This document shows positions 43,713 through 52,630 of a DNA stretch of 64,000 nt, piece after piece; the stretch's first letter is position 1; the number at the start of each line of letters is the position of its first letter. The DNA lies in NCBI GenBank assembly GCA_022614805.1, contig JAKEHY010000021.1:28062-92061 (forward strand), written 5' to 3'. The notes beneath the pieces are model-generated. The model was not told the origin of the DNA and did not search any database. It worked only from the letters and a program-made list of their open reading frames with translations. This DNA is from Candidatus Zixiibacteriota bacterium. Lineage in GTDB: Bacteria; Zixibacteria; MSB-5A5; DSPP01. The translations under genes and the position numbers were made by a program.

Positions 43713-44674
43713 TTTATCCCCAACTCGCGCTTCACTTCCCCCACCGCCTCCACCATCACCTTGAGCTTCTCGATGGCTTCATCCACGGTGCGGGTTTTGA
43801 GGCCGCAGTCGGGGTCGATGAAGACCTGCTGGGGGTCGAAAACTTCGAGCGCTTTGTAAATGCCGCGCTTGACTTCTTCTTTAGATTCAATCCGGTGGGA
43901 ATGAATGTCCAGAACGCCGACCGAAACCCCCTTGGTGAACTTGGGGGTTTTGAAAACGTTCAGGTTGGAATAACCGGAGTTGGCGAACTCCAAGTCCAGC
44001 ATATCGACGGCCAAGTCCAGAACGCGCGGGTACATCACTTTGAAATCGCCGTAGCAGATGTGGGAGATGGTTTTGGCCTTTATCCCCTTGGTGACTATTT
44101 TCATCGCCTCCACGGCCAAATCGACTTCATCGGGACGGGTGGATAAAGCCGGTTCGTCAATCTGAATATATTTGGCGCCGGCTTTTTCCAAATCGGCGAC
44201 TTCATCGTGCAAAAGTTTGGCAAAGGCCAGAACTACGGCGCGGCGGTCGGGATAGTAAGTGTTGAAAGACCAATCGCACATCGTATAAGGGCCGGTGAGC
44301 ATCCCCTTGACAGGCTTTTTGGTCAAGGACTGGGCATATTTGAACATCTCCACCGTCATCGGCTTGGGGCGGCGGAGCTTGCCTTTCACCACCGGCTTTC
44401 TGTAGTAGCGGTTGCCGTAGGAACGGACGAGGCCGGAAACCCCCATACCCTGAAGCTTTTCGGCAAAATAGGTGGTCATATCCCCCCGTTCCATTTCGCC
44501 GTGGACGAGAATATCGAGGCCGATGTCTTCCTGAATTTTTATCCACTCACGGGTGGCCTTTTTTTCCAGTTCTCGCAGTTCCTTTTCCTTGATTTCCCCC
44601 TTGCCAAAAGCGTTGCGGGCTTTGACAAGATAGTCCGGTTTGGGGTAGCTGCCTACGGCTGTGGTTTCAAGCAT
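43709..44674 (-). CDS. MetE-like (core) methionine synthase
   Basis: 322 residues from ATG 44674; upstream ATGs at 44704 and 44710 lack a ribosome site. This corresponds to the C-terminal catalytic half of cobalamin-independent methionine synthase, as in short archaeal and bacterial 'core' MetE proteins. The zinc ligands are recognisable as HxC in ISHICYG, Glu in DLEFANSG and Cys in IDPDCGLKTR. It should transfer a methyl group to homocysteine; the donor may be methylcobalamin or a corrinoid protein rather than methyl-folate, as described for short members. Last gene with ATG before the unknown membrane protein, 254 bases after rpiB. Confidence 0.8.
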   Translation of the reverse strand: MLETTAVGSYPKPDYLVKARNAFGKGEIKEKELRELEKKATREWIKIQEDIGLDILVHGEMERGDMTTYFAEKLQGMGVSGLVRSYGNRYYRKPVVKGKLRRPKPMTVEMFKYAQSLTKKPVKGMLTGPYTMCDWSFNTYYPDRRAVVLAFAKLLHDEVADLEKAGAKYIQIDEPALSTRPDEVDLAVEAMKIVTKGIKAKTISHICYGDFKVMYPRVLDLAVDMLDLEFANSGYSNLNVFKTPKFTKGVSVGVLDIHSHRIESKEEVKRGIYKALEVFDPQQVFIDPDCGLKTRTVDEAIEKLKVMVEAVGEVKRELGIN

Positions 44675-44715
44675 TTTCTTTCCGTTTTCTCCGTTTTTGT
44701 TCATTGGCATTTTAT

Positions 44716-44825
44716 GGGCGACCAACCGGTCGCCCCTACGTTTGTAATCGGTCACAGACTGGGCGAACACAAGGATTGCCCCTACGAAAATCTATCTGAA
44801 GGGCACGGCGCGCCGTGCCCTTACG
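44716..44825. repeat. Three GGGC...GCCC(C)TACG palindromes
   Basis: GGGCGACCAACCGGTCGCCC (44716-44735), the imperfect GGGCGAACAC/GGATTGCCCC (44761-44786) and GGGCACGGCGCGCCGTGCCC (44801-44820), each followed by CTACG or TTACG. Further on, 44850-44870 repeats CCTCGACTTCGCTCGGGACA. No gene in 44675-44928. Confidence 0.75.
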
Positions 44826-44928
44826 AAAAACACCCCCTCCGGCCTTTCCCTCGACTTCGCTCGGGACAAGTCGGCCTCGTCCCCCTTCGTAAGGGGGACA
44901 CAAAATACAGAATCCGCGTAACATAACC

Positions 44929-45390
44929 CTACTGACATCCGCCTTTTTCTTCTATCTGCCTGATTTTTTCCACGCGGCGTTCGTGGCGGCCGCCAGCGAA
45001 CTCGGTGGAAAGCCAGGTCTGAACTATCAGCTCGGCCACCTCCGGTGTAATATATCGGCTGCCGAGGGTCAAAACGTTGGCATTGTTGTGCTCCCGCGCA
45101 AGTCTGGCCATATCGGCGTTCGTGCACAAAGCCGCGCGCACGCCGTGAACCTTGTTGGCGGCGATGGTCATTCCGGTTCCGCTCCAACAGATGGCGATGC
45201 CGAAATCTACTTTTCCATCGGCCACGGTTTTACCCACCTTGCAGGCGAATTCGGGGTAATCGACCGAATCCTCCGAAAACCCACCTAAATCCGTCACCTC
45301 GTGGCCTTCCGACGAAAGCTTTTTTTTTATTTCCTCTTTAAGCTTAAAGCCCTTGTGGTCGGCCCCGATGGCGATTTTGCGGGGCTTCAT
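44929..45390 (-). CDS. rpiB: Ribose 5-phosphate isomerase B-family protein
   Basis: 153 residues. RpiB/LacA family: GADHKGFKLKE at the N-terminus, the catalytic Cys region FGIAICWSGTGMTIAANKV and the C-terminal GSRYITPEVAELIV. The Cys is kept but the following residues read WSGTG where the common form is GTGIG, so substrate preference may differ. It overlaps ilvE by four bases (ATGA). It interconverts ribose 5-phosphate and ribulose 5-phosphate in known members. Confidence 0.85.
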   Translation of the reverse strand: MKPRKIAIGADHKGFKLKEEIKKKLSSEGHEVTDLGGFSEDSVDYPEFACKVGKTVADGKVDFGIAICWSGTGMTIAANKVHGVRAALCTNADMARLAREHNNANVLTLGSRYITPEVAELIVQTWLSTEFAGGRHERRVEKIRQIEEKGGCQ

Positions 45391-46373
45391 TTTCCCGTCA
45401 GCACCCTCTCGTGCGGCACGGTCGAGTTTTTCTTCTCCCTTTTGGCCGACGGATGGACAAAGGTCAGCCAGCCGTGGCTGTCGGTTTCGGGATGCTCAAA
45501 GATGTCGAAGAACCGCTTTTGCAGCTTCTTGGTAATGGGACCGGCCACGCCCGAGCCGATTTTGATTTTGTCGATGGAGGTGATGGGGGTAATTTCCGCC
45601 GCCGTGCCGCAGAAGAAAACCTCGTCGGCGATGTAGAGCGCCTCGCGGGGGATGTTCTCTTCGATGACCCGAAGACCCAGCTCGCCCGCCAGATGGATGA
45701 CCGTGTTGCGGGTCACGCCGGGGAGAATGGCGGCCGCAAACGGCGGGGTTATCAAGGTGCCGTCCCGCACAATGAAGATGTTTTCGCCGGAACCTTCCGA
45801 AACGTGGCCGGAGTAATCCAGGGCAATCCCTTCCGTATAGCCGTGGGCGCGGGCTTCCAGCCGAATCAGTTGCGAATTCATATAGTTGGCCGCCGATTTG
45901 GCCATCGCCGGAAAAGTGTTCGGCGCCATCCGCGACCAGGAGGAAACCCCGACCGAAATCCCTTTTTCCAACGACTCCGCCCCCAGATATCTTCCCCATT
46001 TGTAGGTGGCAATCGTCACGTCTATCGGACAGTTGGTCGGGTCCACCCCCAGCTCAAAGTAGCCGCGATAGACCAACGGCCGGATGTAGCATTCCTCCAG
46101 CTTGTTGATGCGTATCAGTTCAACCGAGGCTTCGCTCAATTGCTCTTTGGTGTAGGCCGGCTCCATCCGGTAGATTTTACAGGAATCGACCAACCGCTTC
46201 ATATGGGCCTCCAGGCGGAAGACGGCCGGGCCCATTTTGGTCTTGTAGGTGCGGATGCCTTCAAACAGGCAGGAACCGTAATGCACGACGTGGGACAAGA
46301 TGTGTATCTGGGCGTCGTCCCAGTTCACCAACTTTCCGTTCATCCAGATTTTATCCACTTTTTCCAACGGCAT
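45387..46373 (-). CDS. ilvE: Branched-chain amino acid aminotransferase
   Basis: 328 residues of class IV PLP fold. It begins with IWMNGKLVNWDDAQIHILSH; the Lys region follows YTEGIALDYSGHVSEGSGENIF; the C-terminus carries FFCGTAAEITPI. It transfers the amino group between branched-chain amino acids and 2-oxoglutarate. The position next to acyl-CoA dehydrogenases hints at a catabolic use, but it also fits biosynthesis. Its stop overlaps rpiB. Confidence 0.93.
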   Translation of the reverse strand: MPLEKVDKIWMNGKLVNWDDAQIHILSHVVHYGSCLFEGIRTYKTKMGPAVFRLEAHMKRLVDSCKIYRMEPAYTKEQLSEASVELIRINKLEECYIRPLVYRGYFELGVDPTNCPIDVTIATYKWGRYLGAESLEKGISVGVSSWSRMAPNTFPAMAKSAANYMNSQLIRLEARAHGYTEGIALDYSGHVSEGSGENIFIVRDGTLITPPFAAAILPGVTRNTVIHLAGELGLRVIEENIPREALYIADEVFFCGTAAEITPITSIDKIKIGSGVAGPITKKLQKRFFDIFEHPETDSHGWLTFVHPSAKREKKNSTVPHERVLTGK

Positions 46374-46415
46374 TATTTCCTCCCGGCTTGTGGTGGGCGA
46401 AGTCGAACCATAGCC

Positions 46416-47597
46416 TTAAGATAATTTCTCGGTTACCATTCCGCCAAACAATTTTTCGGTCTGTTTCAATACCTCGCGCGCAATCACGATGCGCTGGATT
46501 TCGGAGGTTCCCTCCCCGATTTCGCACAGCTTCATATCCCGGTACATCCGCTCCACCGGATAGCGGGAGGAATACCCAAACCCGCCCAGTACCTGGATCG
46601 CCTCGTAGGTCACAAAGCGGACCGCCTCGGAGGAGAACAGCTTGGCCATCGCGGCCTCCTTGACCAGAGGGAGTCCCATATCCCGCATACGCGCGGCGTG
46701 GTAGACCAGATGGCGGGCCGCCTCGATTTGGACAGCCATATCCGCCAGCTTCCATTGAATGGCCTGATAGGTGGAAATCGGCTGGCCAAACGCGTGGCGC
46801 TCTTTGGCGTAGCGGGCCGCCACGTCAAAGGCCCCCTGCGCCAGCCCCACCGCCATCCCTCCGATGGCAATCCGGCCGGTGTCCAGAGTCATCATAAACT
46901 GCTTGAACCCGTTCCCCTCCGGGCCCAAAAGATTTTCCTCCGGGCAGAAAACCTCGTCCAGGTGCAAAAAGGCCGTGTCCGAACCCCGCAACCCCATTTT
47001 GTTCTCCTTTCTGCCGGAGGAAAATCCCTTCCAGCCCCGTTCGATGATGAAGGCCGAAATCCCCTTCGGCCCAATCGATTTCGGGTCGCTGCGGGCCGTC
47101 AGGTTGAAAACCTCACCGAAGGAGGCGTTGGTAATCCAGCATTTCGTTCCGGTGATTTTCCAGCCGCCTTCGACTCTTGCGGCCGTCGTTTGAGTATTGC
47201 CGGCGTCGCTCCCTCCCTGCGGCTCGGTCAGCCCGAAGGAGGCGATTTTTTTGCCGGAGGCGACTTCGGGCAGATACTTTTTCTTTTGCGCCTCGCTGCC
47301 GAAGCGGACGATGGGGGAGCAGCCCAGGCCGTTGTGGGCCGCCACGGAGAGACCGGTGGAGCCGCAGACGCGGGAAAGTTCCTCGACGGCGATGACGTAT
47401 TCGAGGAACTCGAAACCCGTCCCGCCGTATTCTTTGGGGACGACCATCCCCAGATACCCCTCTTTCCCCATCGCATCGAAAAGTTCCTTCGGATAAACGC
47501 CGGTTTCGTCCACCCGTGCCACATGGGGTCCGATAACCCGCTCGGCAAAATCCCGGATGCGGGCGCGGAAATCGTTGTATTTTTTTTCTAAATACAC
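46416..47597 (-). CDS. Acyl-CoA dehydrogenase
   Basis: 393 residues. FAD-dependent: the flavin-binding motif FGLTEPQGGSDAGN is at about 125-140, WITNASF follows, and the catalytic-base region is EIGEGTSEIQRIVIARE. It oxidises acyl-CoA to 2-enoyl-CoA. It starts at a GTG on the base after the stop of the upstream acyl-CoA dehydrogenase gene. The two paralogues may have different chain-length or branch specificity. Confidence 0.92.
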   Translation of the reverse strand: MYLEKKYNDFRARIRDFAERVIGPHVARVDETGVYPKELFDAMGKEGYLGMVVPKEYGGTGFEFLEYVIAVEELSRVCGSTGLSVAAHNGLGCSPIVRFGSEAQKKKYLPEVASGKKIASFGLTEPQGGSDAGNTQTTAARVEGGWKITGTKCWITNASFGEVFNLTARSDPKSIGPKGISAFIIERGWKGFSSGRKENKMGLRGSDTAFLHLDEVFCPEENLLGPEGNGFKQFMMTLDTGRIAIGGMAVGLAQGAFDVAARYAKERHAFGQPISTYQAIQWKLADMAVQIEAARHLVYHAARMRDMGLPLVKEAAMAKLFSSEAVRFVTYEAIQVLGGFGYSSRYPVERMYRDMKLCEIGEGTSEIQRIVIAREVLKQTEKLFGGMVTEKLS

Positions 47598-48743
47598 CTA
47601 ACTCTTCTTCAATATCGAGCGGGAAATGACGATTTTCTGGGCTTCCGAAGTCCCCTCGTAAATTTCGGTCACGCGCGCATCCCGGAAGTAGCGCTCCACG
47701 GCATATTCCTTGACGTAGCCGTAGCCGCCGTGAATCTGCACGGCTTCGTTGGTCACCCAGTTGGCCGCCTCGGAGGCGAAAACCTTGGCCATCGAAACCT
47801 CTCCGGCGGCGTTTTCCCCGTCTTCGCAAAGCAGGGCGGCTTTGTAAACCAGAAGCCGGGCCGCTTCGATTTTGGTGGACATATCCGCCAGCTTGAACTG
47901 GGTCGCCTGAAAATTGGCTATCGGAACTCCGAAGGCCACGCGTTGGCGGGAGTATTTTAACGCTTCATCAAACGCCGCCTCGGCAATTCCCAAAGCCTGC
48001 GCCCCGACGCCGACCCGTCCGATGTTCAAAAGGGAAAAGGCGATTTTCAGCCCCTGCCCCTCCTGTCCCAGCAAATTGCCGGCCGGCACCTCCGCATCGG
48101 AAAAAAAAATCTCCCGCGTGTCGGAGCATTTCAGCCCCATCTTCCTTTCCTTTTCACCGACGGCCAACCCTTTCGTATTCCGCTCCATCAAAAGCGCGGA
48201 GATACCCTCGCGGCCCAACTCCGGGCGGGTTTTGACGAAGGTGACAAAAATCCCGGCGTAGGCGGCGTTGGTGACCCAGTTTTTGGTGCCGTTGACGATG
48301 TATTTGTCTCCCTTCTTCACCGCCGTCGATTTCAATCCCCCGGCATCCGTGCCGGCATCCGGCTCGGAGAGGGAATAGGCGCCGAGCAGCTCTCCTTTGG
48401 CCATCCGGGGCAAATACTTTTTCTTCTGTTCCTCCGTGCCGTATTTGACGATGGCCTGGCAGGCCAGGGAATTGTGGACGGAAAGGGTGATTTCAACGGA
48501 GGCGTTGGCTTTGGAAATCTCCTCCAGCGCCAGAATGTAGGAAAGGGGGTCCAGCCCCAGGCCGCCAAACTCCTCTGGTAAAAGCATCCCGAAATATCCC
48601 AGCTCGGCCATCTCTTTCAACAGTTCTTTGGGCATCTCTTCCGCCTCGTCCCATTCGCGGGCGAAAGGCGCCAGCCGTTTTTGGGCGAATTCGCGGGCCG
48701 AGTCCCGCATCAAAAGCTGCTGTTCGTTCAGTTCAAAATCCAT
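47598..48743 (-). CDS. Acyl-CoA dehydrogenase
   Basis: 381 residues, the same family as the preceding entry with clear motifs: YSLSEPDAGTDAGG, NWVTNAAYAG, and EIYEGTSEAQKIVISR containing the catalytic Glu. It most resembles short-chain (butyryl-type) enzymes by length, but specificity cannot be fixed from the sequence. Co-transcribed with the other dehydrogenase (TAG-GTG junction). Confidence 0.92.
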   Translation of the reverse strand: MDFELNEQQLLMRDSAREFAQKRLAPFAREWDEAEEMPKELLKEMAELGYFGMLLPEEFGGLGLDPLSYILALEEISKANASVEITLSVHNSLACQAIVKYGTEEQKKKYLPRMAKGELLGAYSLSEPDAGTDAGGLKSTAVKKGDKYIVNGTKNWVTNAAYAGIFVTFVKTRPELGREGISALLMERNTKGLAVGEKERKMGLKCSDTREIFFSDAEVPAGNLLGQEGQGLKIAFSLLNIGRVGVGAQALGIAEAAFDEALKYSRQRVAFGVPIANFQATQFKLADMSTKIEAARLLVYKAALLCEDGENAAGEVSMAKVFASEAANWVTNEAVQIHGGYGYVKEYAVERYFRDARVTEIYEGTSEAQKIVISRSILKKS

Positions 48744-48776
48744 CTTCTATTCCACTCCCTCTCAAATTTCCCGGCA

Positions 48777-48802
48777 GGGCGCAATATATTCTGCCCCTAC
48801 GA
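48777..48802. repeat. GGGCGCAATATATTCTGCCC palindrome with CTACG
   Basis: An imperfect palindrome whose CTAC contains the stop codon (TAG on the minus strand, 48797-48799) of the adjacent hydroxyacyl-CoA dehydrogenase gene. Confidence 0.65.
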
Positions 48803-49663
48803 TTGATAATCGTAAAATCCCTTTTTTGTTTTCTTTCCCAAATACCCCGCCTGCACCATTTTTACCAAAAGCGGGCAGGGGCGGTATTTGGGGTCTTTGA
48901 AACCGTCGTACAGAACCTGCATAATCGCCAGACAAACGTCCAGCCCGATGAAATCGGCCAGGGTCAAAGGCCCCATCGGATGGTTCGCTCCGAGCTTCAT
49001 CACCGTGTCGATGGCTTCTTTGGAGGCCACCCCTTCCATCAGGGCAAAGCAGGCCTCGTTTATCATCGGCATTAAAATCCGGTTGGAGACGAAGCCGGGG
49101 TAATCGTTCACCTCCACCGGGACTTTGCCTAACTTTTCGGAAACGGATTTAACGGCGGCGAAGGTGGCATCGGAGGTTTGGGCGCCGCGGACCAACTCCA
49201 CCAACTTCATCAGAGGCACCGGGTTCATAAAGTGCATGCCGATGACCTGCCCTGGCCTTTTCGTTGCGGCGGCGATGGCGGTGATGGGCAAAGAAGAGGT
49301 ATTGGAGGCCAAAATCGTCTCCGGCGGGCAGTGTTTGTCCAGCGACATAAAAACCTCTTTCTTCAAGCCAAAATCCTCCGGCACCGCCTCCACCACCAAT
49401 TGGCAAGCAGAAGTGCCGTCCAGCGAAGTGGCCGGAGAAATTGAAGCGAGCGTTTTTTCCTTCTGCTCCGCCGTTATCGCCTGTTTGGAAAGCTGCCGTT
49501 CCAGATTGGATTTGATGGTTGCCAAACCCCGCTCCAAAAATTCTTTTTTGGCATCCACCAGAACCACCGGCCAGCCGGAAAGGGCGAAGACGTGGGCGAT
49601 GCCGTTTCCCATCGTTCCGGCGCCGATGACGCCGACTTTTTTTATGGTCTCAATTGCTATCAT
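48797..49663 (-). CDS. 3-hydroxybutyryl-CoA dehydrogenase
   Basis: 288 residues from ATG 49663; reading further upstream would translate repeat DNA. NAD-binding fingerprint GVIGAGTMGNGIAH, catalytic His in GMHFMNPVP, Asn in NHPMGPLTLADFIGLD. It oxidises (S)-3-hydroxyacyl-CoA in beta-oxidation or works in the reverse direction. It lies between thiolase and acyl-CoA dehydrogenase genes. Its stop codon is supplied by a palindromic repeat. Confidence 0.95.
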   Translation of the reverse strand: MIAIETIKKVGVIGAGTMGNGIAHVFALSGWPVVLVDAKKEFLERGLATIKSNLERQLSKQAITAEQKEKTLASISPATSLDGTSACQLVVEAVPEDFGLKKEVFMSLDKHCPPETILASNTSSLPITAIAAATKRPGQVIGMHFMNPVPLMKLVELVRGAQTSDATFAAVKSVSEKLGKVPVEVNDYPGFVSNRILMPMINEACFALMEGVASKEAIDTVMKLGANHPMGPLTLADFIGLDVCLAIMQVLYDGFKDPKYRPCPLLVKMVQAGYLGKKTKKGFYDYQS

Positions 49664-49679
49664 TATTTCGTTTTCCCTT

Positions 49680-49707
49680 GTAGGGGTTTGATTAATCAAA
49701 CCCCTAC
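49680..49707. repeat. Perfect 28-base palindrome
   Basis: GTAGGGGTTTGATT followed by its exact complement AATCAAACCCCTAC. It is the intact form of 39292-39334 and lies just upstream of the dehydrogenase start. Confidence 0.8.
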
Positions 49708-49722
49708 GGGCCTTTGTCAAAC

Positions 49723-49747
49723 AAAAAAGGCGGGCGGAACCCGCCCG
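49723..49747 (-). terminator. Terminator downstream of the thiolase
   Basis: On the minus strand the stem CGGGCGG/CCGCCCG with a three-base loop is followed by CCTTTTTTG, four bases after the thiolase stop. Because the dehydrogenase genes follow, it may only partly end transcription. Confidence 0.65.
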
Positions 49748-49750
49748 AAC

Positions 49751-50947
49751 CTACATCAGCTCAATCGACATCGCTACCGCGTTGCCACCTCCTAAACAGA
49801 GGGAGGCCAGACCGTTTTTCCCACCTCGGTCCTGCAGGGCGTAAATCAAGGTTGCCAGAATGCGCGCGCCGGAGGCGCCGATGGGATGGCCCAGCGCAAT
49901 TGCCCCGCCATTTACGTTCAGGCGTTTCCAGTCCCAACCCAATTCCTTGCCATCCGCCAGAACTTGGGCCGCAAACGCCTCGTTGGTCTCCGTCAAATCC
50001 CAGAAGTTGATGTCCACCCCCATCTGCTTCATCAACTTCCGCACGGCGTAAATCGGGGCGTAGAACAAAAGCTCCGGGTCGGTGCCGGCGGAAGCGTAGC
50101 CTGTGATTTTGGCCAAAGGCTTCAAGCCGTTCTTTTCGGCATATTCAAGGGAACTGACCACCGCCGCCGCCGCGCCGTCGTTCAGCCCGGGGGCGTTGCC
50201 GGCCGTGACGGTGCCGTCTTTTTGAAAAGCCGGCTTGAGCTTAGCCAGTTTCTCCATTGAAGTGTCAGGGCGGATGCATTCATCCTTGTCGAACTTCAAC
50301 GGCTCGCCCGTTTTCTGGGGGATATCCACAGCTACAATCTCCTTGGCAAACTTGCAGGCCTTTTGGGCCGCCGCCGCCTTCATATGGGAGTTGTAGGCGA
50401 ATTCATCCTGCTCCTGCCGGGAGATGTTCGACTTTTTGGCGGTCAGCTCGGCGGCGCTCCCCATATGGAAGTTGTTAAAGGAATCCCACAGCCCGTCTAA
50501 AATCATCGTGTCCTTCAACTCTCGATGGCCGAATTTCAGCCCCCCCTTGGCCCCGTGCAGCACATAGGGGGTGCTGGACATCGATTCCATTCCGCCGGCG
50601 ACGATGAGTTGCTCGTCCCCGGCTCTTATCGCCTGCGCCGCCAGCATCACGGCTTTCAGTCCGGAGCCGCAGACCTTGTTGATGGTCATCGCCGGAACGG
50701 AAGTCGGCACCCCGCTATGCACGGCCGCTTGACGGGCGGGGGCCTGGCCTTCCCCGGCCTGAATTACGTTTCCCATAATCACTTCATCGATATCTTCCGG
50801 TTTGGGAATCCCCGCCCGTTTGACCGCTTCCCGAATCACGAGGGCCCCCAGTTGGGGGGCCGTATGGGTGGAAAGCCCGCCCAAAAAATTGCCGATGGCC
50901 GTCCGGCAGGCGGAAAGAATTACCGGGGTTCTGGATTTGTCTGCCAT
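49751..50947 (-). CDS. Acetyl-CoA acetyltransferase (thiolase)
   Basis: 398 residues from ATG 50947 (CAGGAGG upstream; a longer frame runs into a repeat). The catalytic nucleophile Cys is in NKVCGSGLKAVM, the His in GGAIALGHPIGASGAR and the second Cys in CLGGGNAVAM. It cleaves acetoacetyl-CoA or longer 3-ketoacyl-CoA, or condenses two acetyl-CoA. Downstream of CoA-transferase genes, it completes acetoacetate use. Confidence 0.94.
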   Translation of the reverse strand: MADKSRTPVILSACRTAIGNFLGGLSTHTAPQLGALVIREAVKRAGIPKPEDIDEVIMGNVIQAGEGQAPARQAAVHSGVPTSVPAMTINKVCGSGLKAVMLAAQAIRAGDEQLIVAGGMESMSSTPYVLHGAKGGLKFGHRELKDTMILDGLWDSFNNFHMGSAAELTAKKSNISRQEQDEFAYNSHMKAAAAQKACKFAKEIVAVDIPQKTGEPLKFDKDECIRPDTSMEKLAKLKPAFQKDGTVTAGNAPGLNDGAAAAVVSSLEYAEKNGLKPLAKITGYASAGTDPELLFYAPIYAVRKLMKQMGVDINFWDLTETNEAFAAQVLADGKELGWDWKRLNVNGGAIALGHPIGASGARILATLIYALQDRGGKNGLASLCLGGGNAVAMSIELM

Positions 50948-50988
50948 AAAAACCTCCTGACTCTTCTTTTCAACTAAATCCTCAAGTC

Positions 50989-51079
50989 TGTCATTTCGAA
51001 CGTAGTGAGAAATCTGGGGGAAGAGGAAGGGCAAAACCCCATCCCCCTTCCCAGATTCCTCGCTTTGCTCGGAATGACA
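50989..51079. repeat. Imperfect inverted repeat, about 30-base arms
   Basis: Arms TGTCATTTCGAACGTAGTGA and (complement) TGTCATTCCGAGCAAAGCGA continue to AATCTGGG on both sides, with a 30-base centre. The arms match a pattern, TGTCATTCCGAGCGAAGCGA, that I have met in many bacterial genomes. It lies between thiolase and CoA-transferase subunit B genes. Confidence 0.7.
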
Positions 51080-51091
51080 TTCCTTCTGTTC

Positions 51092-51751
51092 TTAATAAGT
51101 TCCAACTTTGACATCCATAGCAATCAATTTCGCTTCCGTCGCTTTTTTCACGGCCTCCACTGAAACACCCTCGGCCGTTTCCAATAATTGCAGCCCATCG
51201 GGCATAACGTCCATCACCGCCAAATCGGTGATGATGCGGTGCACCACTTTTTTTCCGGTCAAAGGGAGCGTACATTTCTTTAATATCTTCGAAGAGCCGT
51301 CCTTGGCGCAGTGCTGCATCGTCACCACCACCCGCTTGGCGCCCGCCACCAAATCCATCGCGCCGCCCATCCCCTTGACCATTTTACCCGGAATCATCCA
51401 GTTGGCCAGATTCCCCGCTTCATCCACTTCCATAGCGCCCAAAATGGTCAAATCGACGTGCCCGCCCCGAATCATCGCGAAGGAATCGGCGGAGGAGAAA
51501 TAGGAGGCATCGGGCGTTTCGGTGATGGTCTGCTTGCCGGCGTTAATCAAATCCGGGTCTTCCTCCCCCTCATACGGAAAGGGGCCGATGCCCAAAAGCC
51601 CGTTTTCCGATTGCAGGAAGACTTCCATCCCTTTCGGAATGTAGTTGGCGACCAGAGTCGGCATCCCGATGCCCAGGTTGACGTAAAAACCGTTCTTAAG
51701 CTCGCGCGCCGCTCTTTGGACGATTCGTTCTTTGCTCGATTCGCTTTTCAT
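51092..51751 (-). CDS. 3-oxoacid CoA-transferase subunit B
   Basis: 219 residues. Catalytic Glu in SENGLLG (about 52); typical [13 protein letters not shown] and [15 protein letters not shown]. With subunit A it moves CoA from succinyl-CoA (or another donor) to acetoacetate. The ATG lies 56 bases inside the 3' end of subunit A, so the pair is tightly coupled. Confidence 0.92.
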   Translation of the reverse strand: MKSESSKERIVQRAARELKNGFYVNLGIGMPTLVANYIPKGMEVFLQSENGLLGIGPFPYEGEEDPDLINAGKQTITETPDASYFSSADSFAMIRGGHVDLTILGAMEVDEAGNLANWMIPGKMVKGMGGAMDLVAGAKRVVVTMQHCAKDGSSKILKKCTLPLTGKKVVHRIITDLAVMDVMPDGLQLLETAEGVSVEAVKKATEAKLIAMDVKVGTY

Positions 51752-52412
51752 ATTTTTCGCCTCTTAAAATCAAATCCACGTAGATGCCGGGGGTATGGAC
51801 ATTGTCTGAGTTGATTTGACCGATTTCAACTAACTCTTCCACTTCGGCGATGGTGAAATCGGAAGCCGTGGCCATCATCGGATTAAAGTTGCGGGCCGTT
51901 TTGCGATAAACCAGATTCCCCGCTTTATCCCCCCGATATGCTTTGACCAGCGCCAAATCGGCCCGCAGACCCCGCTCCATCACATATTCCTTGCCGTCAA
52001 ACGTGCGCGTCTCCTTCCCTTCTGCGATGACCGTGCCGACGCCCGCCGGCGTAAAAAAGGCCGGAATGCCGGCGCCGCCGGCCCGAATCCGCTCGGCAAA
52101 GGTTCCCTGGGGCACAAATTCCAGCTCGAGCGAGCCGTCCAGAAACTGCTTTTCAAAAGTGGCATTCTCCCCCACGTAAGTGGAAACCATTCTTTTTATC
52201 TGCCGGGTCTGCAAAAGCAGCCCCAAACCGAAATCATCCACGCCGGCGTTGTTGGAAATGACGGTCAGGTTTTTGACCCCCGAATCACGCAGGGCGGCAA
52301 TCAGGTTTTCCGGAATGCCGCACAGGCCGAAACCTCCGACCATTATGGTCATCCCGTCCCGGATTTTCGCCTTCGCCAACGCTTCCTTGGCGGTTTTAAC
52401 GGACTTGTCCAT
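51696..52412 (-). CDS. 3-oxoacid CoA-transferase subunit A
   Basis: 238 residues with the glycine loop [24 protein letters not shown] and the C-terminal [22 protein letters not shown]-type subunit A. First gene of the run subunit A - subunit B - thiolase - hydroxyacyl-CoA dehydrogenase - two acyl-CoA dehydrogenases. The last 20 residues, overlapping subunit B, are basic and probably unstructured. Confidence 0.92.
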   Translation of the reverse strand: MDKSVKTAKEALAKAKIRDGMTIMVGGFGLCGIPENLIAALRDSGVKNLTVISNNAGVDDFGLGLLLQTRQIKRMVSTYVGENATFEKQFLDGSLELEFVPQGTFAERIRAGGAGIPAFFTPAGVGTVIAEGKETRTFDGKEYVMERGLRADLALVKAYRGDKAGNLVYRKTARNFNPMMATASDFTIAEVEELVEIGQINSDNVHTPGIYVDLILRGEKYEKRIEQRTNRPKSGARA

Positions 52413-52458
52413 TCCCTTTTGAATTTAAGCTTTAAGCCAACTCCTTGCAAGGCAGATG

Positions 52459-52480
52459 ACGGAGGTCTATAGAACTCCGT
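52459..52480. repeat. ACGGAG...CTCCGT palindrome with one mismatch
   Basis: ACGGAGGTCTA pairs with TAGAACTCCGT except at one position; a GGAGGTCT-type member. The rest of 52413-52630 holds a GCCTGCCCGCCTGCCCGG stretch and no gene. Confidence 0.6.
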
Positions 52481-52630
52481 TGTGGAAACTTAAAGGCCTG
52501 CCCGCCTGCCCGGCCAGGGAGTGGAAGCTCGGATTCGGCCAGGGTTTCCGCTACCTGGAAGCCATCAATGCATGATAAGCTTTTGAGTGGGGCGGGCGGC
52601 TATTGGCTGCAGCCACATCCATATGCCTTC

